This document shows, one piece after another, positions 42,973 to 47,512 of a stretch of DNA of 47,512 nt. The notes under the pieces were generated by a model that saw only the letters and a list, made by a program, of their open reading frames with translations, had not been told where the DNA came from and ran no database searches. Each line of letters opens with the position of its first letter. The first letter of the stretch is position 1. Source of the DNA: Alphaproteobacteria bacterium (GTDB taxonomy: Bacteria; Pseudomonadota; Alphaproteobacteria; Micavibrionales; Micavibrionaceae); the NCBI GenBank assembly GCA_013215815.1, contig JABSQP010000014.1, positions 1 through 47,512 on the forward strand, given 5' to 3'. The position numbers and the translations under genes are program-made.

Positions 42973-43063
42973 CCAGAAATGTAGGCAACTATTTTCAAAT
43001 TCTTATGTATTTCTGGCTTCTTCGCCCTTGCTTTTGTGATTGCTTTAGGCAATTTTAAGGGCG
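42973..43063. other. Inverted-repeat cluster between purL and nuoG
   Basis: CCAGAAAT (42973-42980) with ATTTCTGG (43009-43016), and CGCCCTT (43023-43029) with AAGGGCG (43057-43063) enclosing a small ATTGC/GCAAT hairpin (43039-43053). A further TTCGCT/AGCGAA hairpin lies at 42953-42969. All are perfect. Function unknown; the region must hold the promoters of both purL and nuoG. Confidence 0.5.
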
Positions 43064-43064
43064 T

Positions 43065-43070
43065 TATAAC
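43065..43070 (+). promoter_or_regulatory. Candidate -10 box for nuoG
   Basis: TATAAC lies 20 bases before the nuoG ATG. The nearest -35-like TTGCTT is 19 bases upstream, so spacing is long. nuoG needs its own promoter because purL/purQ separate it from nuoF. Confidence 0.35.
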
Positions 43071-43090
43071 ATTTGAGTCATTATTAAATC

Positions 43091-45130
43091 ATGCCAAAAC
43101 TCACCATTGATGATCAGGAAATTGAAGTCGAAAACGGTACCTCTATTATTCAGGCTGCCGAGCAACTCGGAATTGAAATTCCGCGTTTTTGCTATCATGA
43201 CCGTTTAAGTGTGCCGGCAAACTGCCGCATGTGCCTTGTTGAGGTAGAGGGTGGCCCGCCTAAGCCTGTCGCATCATGCGCGATGGCTTGTGGTGAAGGC
43301 ATGGTTGTCAAAACAAGTTCGCCGATGGTGAAGAAAGCACGTAAGGGCGTCATGGAAATGATGCTAATTAATCACCCGCTTGATTGTCCGATTTGTGACC
43401 AGGGCGGTGAGTGTGACCTTCAAGACCAAGCTGTAGCTTATGGTTTTGATCGTTCTCGTTACTCTGAGAACAAGCGCGCGGTAAAAGACAAGCCATTTGG
43501 TCCTCTCATTAAGACAATCATGACACGCTGTATTAACTGTACACGCTGCGTTCGATTCTCTGAAGAAGTGGCTGGTATTGATACAATGGGTCAGCTTAAC
43601 CGCGGTGAAGATGCAGAGATCGGTACTTTTATTGCACAGGCTATTGATACAGAAATGTCAGGCAATTTAATTGATATTTGTCCTGTTGGCGCTTTGACGT
43701 CTAAGCCCTATGCATTTAAGGCGCGTTCCTGGGAGCTCAAGAAGACAGACAGCATTGATGTCCACGATGGTTTAGGTGCGAACATCCGCGTCGATAGTCG
43801 TGGCGCAGAAGTAATGCGTGTCTTGCCGCGTCTCAATGAAGAGATTAACGAAGAGTGGATCGATGACCGAACACGCTTCGCCTATGATGGTTTGAAGAAG
43901 AACCGCCTTGACCGTCCTTATATAAAGGATGCCGAAACGAAAAAACTTCGTCCGGCAGAATGGTCTGAAGCACTTGATTTGCTCGCTGAAAAGCTAACAA
44001 CATTTAAAGCTGATAATATGGCGGCTCTTGCAGGTGATCTTTGTGATGCAGAGAGTATGTTTGCGCTTAAAGAGTTGATGACATCTCTTAATGTGAAGAA
44101 CCTTGAGTGCCGTGTTGATGGCGCTCAGTTCGATGTGTCGAATAAGGCGGGATATCGTTTTAATTCAACAATCGCAGGTATTGATGAGGCCGATTCAATC
44201 CTTCTCGTCGGTGTAAACCCGCGCCACGAAGCTGCTCTTGTGAATGCGCGTATTCGTAAAGCGTATCTGGAACGTGGTGTGAAGGTTGCTGTGATTGGTA
44301 AGCAAGTAGATCTCACTTACCCATATCACCATGCGGGTGAAACGATTGCTGATTTGCAGGAAATGGTGAAGCAGTACGAAGGTAAGGTTCAATCAGAAAG
44401 ACCGATGATCATTGTAGGTTCCGGTGTCTTTAAACGCGACGATGGCATGGCTATTCATGCTGTATTGCATGATGCCGCGGAGAAGCTTGGCTGTATTAAA
44501 GAGGATTGGAACGGGTTTAACGTTCTGCATATGGCGGCATCACGCATGGCGGCTCTTGAAATGGGCTTCACGCTAACAGATCCATTTGATTTGAATGATA
44601 TGGGATTTGTTTATTTGCTAGGTGTTGATAATGCCGAAACACTTGCGAATATTCATCCACACGCTTTTGTTGTGTATCAAGGGCATCATGGCGATGCAGC
44701 TGCGCACCGCGCCGATCTAATTCTACCTGGCGCAGCGTACACAGAAAAAAGCGGCCTTTACATGAATACAGAAGGGCGTGTGCAACGTGCCCGTCAAGCA
44801 ATTGATCCACCGGGTGAGGCGAAAGAGGATTGGAAGATCATTCGCGCTGTTTCAGAAAAATGTGAAGAACACCTTGGTTTTGATACGCTTGGCCAATTGC
44901 GAGAAGAGCTTACGGAGCGTTACCCTGCCTTTGCAGCGATTGATGATATTGTTCCAGCGGAGTGGGGTTCTTTTGGTGATGGTAATGCCGAAGTGTCTTC
45001 TGAGCCTCTAGGTTCGTTGGTGGATAATTTCTATCAGACAAACGTGATTACACGATCATCTGATACAATGCACAAATGTATTGAAGCATTTGTAAAGGAC
45101 CAACCTGAATTAGCGGAGACAGCAGAATAA
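43091..45130 (+). CDS. nuoG: NADH-quinone oxidoreductase subunit G
   Basis: 75-kDa iron-sulphur subunit, 679 residues, the short alphaproteobacterial/mitochondrial type. The [2Fe-2S] N1b ligands are Cys34, Cys45, Cys48 and Cys63. N5 uses His95, Cys99, Cys102 and Cys108 (HPLDCPICDQGGECDLQD). N4 uses Cys147, Cys150 and Cys153 (RCINCTRC) plus the Cys in DICPVGAL. The molybdopterin-type domain that follows has lost cofactor binding, as in the family. It starts a new co-directional block after the purL/purQ insertion; the MazG-like gene begins one base after its stop. Confidence 0.97.
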   Translation: MPKLTIDDQEIEVENGTSIIQAAEQLGIEIPRFCYHDRLSVPANCRMCLVEVEGGPPKPVASCAMACGEGMVVKTSSPMVKKARKGVMEMMLINHPLDCPICDQGGECDLQDQAVAYGFDRSRYSENKRAVKDKPFGPLIKTIMTRCINCTRCVRFSEEVAGIDTMGQLNRGEDAEIGTFIAQAIDTEMSGNLIDICPVGALTSKPYAFKARSWELKKTDSIDVHDGLGANIRVDSRGAEVMRVLPRLNEEINEEWIDDRTRFAYDGLKKNRLDRPYIKDAETKKLRPAEWSEALDLLAEKLTTFKADNMAALAGDLCDAESMFALKELMTSLNVKNLECRVDGAQFDVSNKAGYRFNSTIAGIDEADSILLVGVNPRHEAALVNARIRKAYLERGVKVAVIGKQVDLTYPYHHAGETIADLQEMVKQYEGKVQSERPMIIVGSGVFKRDDGMAIHAVLHDAAEKLGCIKEDWNGFNVLHMAASRMAALEMGFTLTDPFDLNDMGFVYLLGVDNAETLANIHPHAFVVYQGHHGDAAAHRADLILPGAAYTEKSGLYMNTEGRVQRARQAIDPPGEAKEDWKIIRAVSEKCEEHLGFDTLGQLREELTERYPAFAAIDDIVPAEWGSFGDGNAEVSSEPLGSLVDNFYQTNVITRSSDTMHKCIEAFVKDQPELAETAE

Positions 45131-45131
45131 T

Positions 45132-45542
45132 ATGAGTGACACGAAAACAACAATCGAAATGGTTCAAGAGTTTCACGAAACTTACGGTCTTCCTGTTGAA
45201 GTTGAACAAACGCCAGGTAGTGAAAAGACAAAAGAACTTCGTATTAACTTGCTTCAAGAAGAGCTTGATGAGTTGAAAGAAGCGTTAGAAAACGATGACA
45301 TGGTTGAGACGCTTGATGCGCTTATTGATCTACAATATGTGCTAGATGGTGCCTTTTTATCATTTGGTTTACAGAACCAGAAGATGGAAGCATTTAATGA
45401 AGTGCATCGATCGAATATGTCCAAGCTGGGTGAGGATGGTAAACCGATCCGCCGTGAGAGCGATGGTAAAGTGATGAAGGGGCCAAATTACTTCAAACCT
45501 GATATGGCGCAATTCATTAAATCAAAGAAGGAGGCCGCATAA
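45132..45542 (+). CDS. MazG-like nucleotide pyrophosphohydrolase
   Basis: 136 residues, all helical by pattern. The metal-binding MazG/PRA-PH motif is present: EELDELKEAL with Glu43, Glu44 and Glu47, and ETLDALIDLQYVLDG with Glu59, Asp62 and Asp66. Such enzymes split NTPs or related compounds to the monophosphate and pyrophosphate, often to remove damaged nucleotides. The C-terminus (RRESDGKVMKGPNYFKPD) matches a phage- and bacterial subgroup of this superfamily. It begins one base after nuoG and its stop shares a base with the TerD-like gene, so it is embedded in the operon. The substrate is unknown. Confidence 0.85.
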   Translation: MSDTKTTIEMVQEFHETYGLPVEVEQTPGSEKTKELRINLLQEELDELKEALENDDMVETLDALIDLQYVLDGAFLSFGLQNQKMEAFNEVHRSNMSKLGEDGKPIRRESDGKVMKGPNYFKPDMAQFIKSKKEAA

Positions 45543-46129
45543 TGCCTCAAGAAGTTGCTCTTAATTTTTCAAGTGATGATAGAAAAATCAATGTTGGCCT
45601 TGAATGGGATCCTAACGAAGAAGCTGCAGGCGTTCTAGGTGAAATAAAGCCTCATAATTTAGATTTATCTTGCGCAATTTTGTCTGCAGATATGATTGTG
45701 AGAGATATTATTACACCAACAGACACAAAGCGTGACGTTTATAAAGATCAGATTTTTCACAAAGGTGATCACACGAGTGGTGGCTCTGACTTTGAAGATG
45801 AGGAAATCCTCATTAACCTCGATAATGTGAGTAGTGATGTTGGCGCTTTGGCTTTGACTGTTTCAACAAATGATCAGGTCGATATTGCGGAAGTGAAGAA
45901 CGGCGTATGCCGTTTTATGGATGCGAGCTCTCTTTCATCATTTCTGGATGTCAGTTTCGATGAGTTTGTATCTCACAAAGATGCCATCAATAGATCATCT
46001 CAACAACATTTCCTGGCTGGCGTACTTGTGAAAAAGAAAGAGGGCTGGGCTCTATATGATATGCAGTCAATGTTGTCTGCTTTGGATTCTACGTCTATTG
46101 AAATGACAATAAAGAGTATGGTTGCATGA
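45542..46129 (+). CDS. TerD-like stress protein
   Basis: 195 residues. The first 115 resemble the TerD domain: a start like VNVGLxWDP ([13 protein letters not shown]), then [19 protein letters not shown] with acidic residues ([15 protein letters not shown]), and [10 protein letters not shown]. In TerD these acidic residues bind calcium. The C-terminal part ([16 protein letters not shown] onward) has helical segments. TerD family proteins are linked to tellurite and other stress responses with unclear chemistry. It overlaps the MazG-like gene by one base and nuoH by four (ATGA), so the three are translated in step. Confidence 0.78.
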   Translation: MPQEVALNFSSDDRKINVGLEWDPNEEAAGVLGEIKPHNLDLSCAILSADMIVRDIITPTDTKRDVYKDQIFHKGDHTSGGSDFEDEEILINLDNVSSDVGALALTVSTNDQVDIAEVKNGVCRFMDASSLSSFLDVSFDEFVSHKDAINRSSQQHFLAGVLVKKKEGWALYDMQSMLSALDSTSIEMTIKSMVA

Positions 46130-47136
46130 TTTTAGAGCTTTGGACGACGTATGGCGAGCCTCTTGCTTGGATGCTTTTACACATCGGCATCCTTGTCGGT
46201 GTTATTTTGGGGGCTGTTGCTTATTACACCTATATGGAGCGTAAGGTTATGGGCGCTATGCAGCGTCGCCAGGGGCCAAATACAGTGGGGCCTTTTGGTT
46301 TGCTTCAGCCGATTGCGGATGGGGTAAAGCTCCTTTCTAAAGAAACAATCGTACCGACACAGGCAAACAGCCCTGTTTTCATTATTGCGCCAATGCTTCT
46401 TTTTACGCTGGCTTTGGTGGCTTGGGCAGTGATTCCCGTTAATGCGAAATGGGTGCTGGCTGATATTAATGTGGGAATTCTTTACCTTTTCGCTATTTCA
46501 TCGATGGGCGTTTACGGCGTGATTATGGCCGGCTGGGCATCGAACTCAAAATATGCGTTCCTTGGTGGATTGCGCTCAGCCTCACAAATGGTGTCTTACG
46601 AAGTTTCGATGGGGCTTGTGATTGTGTGTGTTCTATTGTGTGCAGGCTCTCTTAATCTGTCAGAGATTATTCTGGCAGAGCGTCCGTTATGGATGCAGGC
46701 ATTGCTTTTCCCGATGCTGATCGTTTTCTTGGTGTCGATCTTGGCGGAAACAAACCGCGCGCCGTTTGATTTGCCGGAAGGGGAGTCGGAGATTACAGGT
46801 GGCTTTATGGTTGAGTATTCGGCGATGACATTTGCTCTATTCTTCCTTGGTGAATACGCCAACATGATTTTGATGAGCGCAATGACAGTGGTTCTCTTCC
46901 TTGGTGGCTGGTTGCCGCCGTTTGGAATTGAGGCGCTCGCGATTATTCCAGGTGTTGTTTGGTTTGCGGCAAAGACGCTTTTGGTTATGTTTTTCTTTAT
47001 CTGGTCACGCGCGACATTCCCGCGTTACCGTTATGATCAGCTCATGCGTTTGGGGTGGAAAGTATTCTTGCCGTTTACGCTTTTATGGGTTTTGGTGGTC
47101 TCTGGCGTGCTTGTCGGATTTGATGCGTTACCATGA
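46126..47136 (+). CDS. nuoH: NADH-quinone oxidoreductase subunit H
   Basis: Membrane subunit at the junction of the two arms, part of the quinone site. 336 residues with eight membrane helices. Conserved motifs are [36 protein letters not shown], and [20 protein letters not shown]. The ATG overlaps the TerD-like gene stop, and its own TGA overlaps the start of the next small gene (both ATGA). No anomaly in the protein itself. Confidence 0.97.
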   Translation: MILELWTTYGEPLAWMLLHIGILVGVILGAVAYYTYMERKVMGAMQRRQGPNTVGPFGLLQPIADGVKLLSKETIVPTQANSPVFIIAPMLLFTLALVAWAVIPVNAKWVLADINVGILYLFAISSMGVYGVIMAGWASNSKYAFLGGLRSASQMVSYEVSMGLVIVCVLLCAGSLNLSEIILAERPLWMQALLFPMLIVFLVSILAETNRAPFDLPEGESEITGGFMVEYSAMTFALFFLGEYANMILMSAMTVVLFLGGWLPPFGIEALAIIPGVVWFAAKTLLVMFFFIWSRATFPRYRYDQLMRLGWKVFLPFTLLWVLVVSGVLVGFDALP

Positions 47137-47435
47137 GCGCGGATATAAGGAAGCTAAAAAGGAATTTGCAGACAAATTTTGTTACTATAATTTTACTTTT
47201 AATCTTCTTGGAGGTTTGGTTTGATGATTATTCAAGTTCATTGCTAGATGAATATTTTAATATTATTAGAGCATCGATAGGGCTTTGGGGGGCTCACTTT
47301 ATATTCTATATGATTATGCTGCCTGCTCCGTCTTTAATAATATATTTGGCAGTGAAAAACGTATACTACGATCATCTGTTGAGAAAGAAGCTGAATAAGT
47401 CTATTTGGAAGATGAAGCTTAGGGACTATTTTTAA
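47133..47435 (+). CDS. Two-helix small membrane protein between nuoH and nuoI
   Basis: 100 residues. A basic start ([14 protein letters not shown]) precedes a first helix ([15 protein letters not shown]), an acidic loop ([13 protein letters not shown]), and a second long hydrophobic stretch ([20 protein letters not shown]), then a basic tail ([17 protein letters not shown]). No family is recognised. It overlaps nuoH by four bases and ends three bases before nuoI. The local sequence is more AT-rich than nuoH. Candidate accessory or assembly protein of complex I (inference). Confidence 0.72.
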   Translation: MSADIRKLKRNLQTNFVTIILLLIFLEVWFDDYSSSLLDEYFNIIRASIGLWGAHFIFYMIMLPAPSLIIYLAVKNVYYDHLLRKKLNKSIWKMKLRDYF

Positions 47436-47438
47436 ATC

Positions 47439-47512
47439 ATGAAAAATTTTTTAAATTCATTTTTGTTGGTTGAGATTGTCAAAGGCATGCTGTTGACACT
47501 CAAATACATGTT
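47439..47512 (+). CDS. nuoI: NADH-quinone oxidoreductase subunit I, N-terminal end (partial)
   Basis: The frame opens at ATG 47439 and runs off the window. The 24 residues include FLLVEIVKGMLLTLKYM, which matches the amphipathic N-terminal helix of NuoI just before its ferredoxin-like domain. The position after nuoH supports this. The cluster-binding cysteines lie beyond the window. Confidence 0.85.
   Translation, partial: MKNFLNSFLLVEIVKGMLLTLKYM

Overview
This is a contiguous stretch of a bacterial chromosome, GC roughly in the low-to-mid 40s by eye. Gene content and order point to an alphaproteobacterium: hom-glpX-recJ, clpP-lon-hup followed by tRNA genes and a nuoA-B-C-D-E-F-G-H-I series with separate nuoC and nuoD, plus DUF983 and adenylylatable GlnA. 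The genus cannot be read from the sequence. The scattered small unknown genes and the G-1:C73 pair in tRNA-His suggest a lineage outside the best-studied orders, for example Micavibrio-like; this is inference. No CRISPR array, insertion sequence, integrase, phage module or rRNA operon is visible. No gene-free stretch exceeds about 300 bases.

Layout. 1-4.05 kb: the end of homoserine dehydrogenase, glpX, recJ and a BASS-type transporter in one co-directional run. 4.1-12.1 kb: tRNA-Glu, a sodium:solute symporter overlapping a DEAD-box helicase, lptD overlapping an SLC13/RCK_C transporter, and a coiled-coil membrane protein. 12.1-18.2 kb: parE with a downstream AsmA-like protein on the minus strand, a divergent two-domain exported protein, and glnA. 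18.3-25.4 kb: tRNA-His, a small orphan gene, tRNA-Leu, tig, a minus-strand P-loop protein, clpP, lon (no clpX between them), hup and tRNA-Val. 25.4-30.5 kb: an RTX protein with a HExxH zinc-protease motif, small membrane or exported proteins, an alanine dehydrogenase gene cut in two by one in-frame TAA, and tRNA-Asp. 30.6-47.5 kb: the complex I locus.

The complex I locus is the most unusual part. Between nuo genes sit non-nuo genes: an exported protein (nuoC/nuoD), an acyltransferase-3 (nuoD/nuoE), a two-helix membrane protein (nuoE/nuoF), an AhpD-like protein with a paralogue that has lost its cysteines and become Ala/Gln-rich, a 57-residue hydrophobic peptide, purL/purQ on the opposite strand (nuoF/nuoG), a MazG-like and a TerD-like protein (nuoG/nuoH), and a two-helix membrane protein (nuoH/nuoI). 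Several overlap nuo genes by 1 or 4 bases (TAATG or ATGA), so they are probably translated together with complex I subunits.

Most worth a second look: the AhpD / Ala-Gln-rich paralogue pair; the split but otherwise intact alanine dehydrogenase; the coupled MazG-TerD pair inside the nuo operon; the RTX protein with a second, non-RTX repeat family; and a P-loop gene whose near-consensus promoter places the predicted transcription start on its ATG (leaderless).
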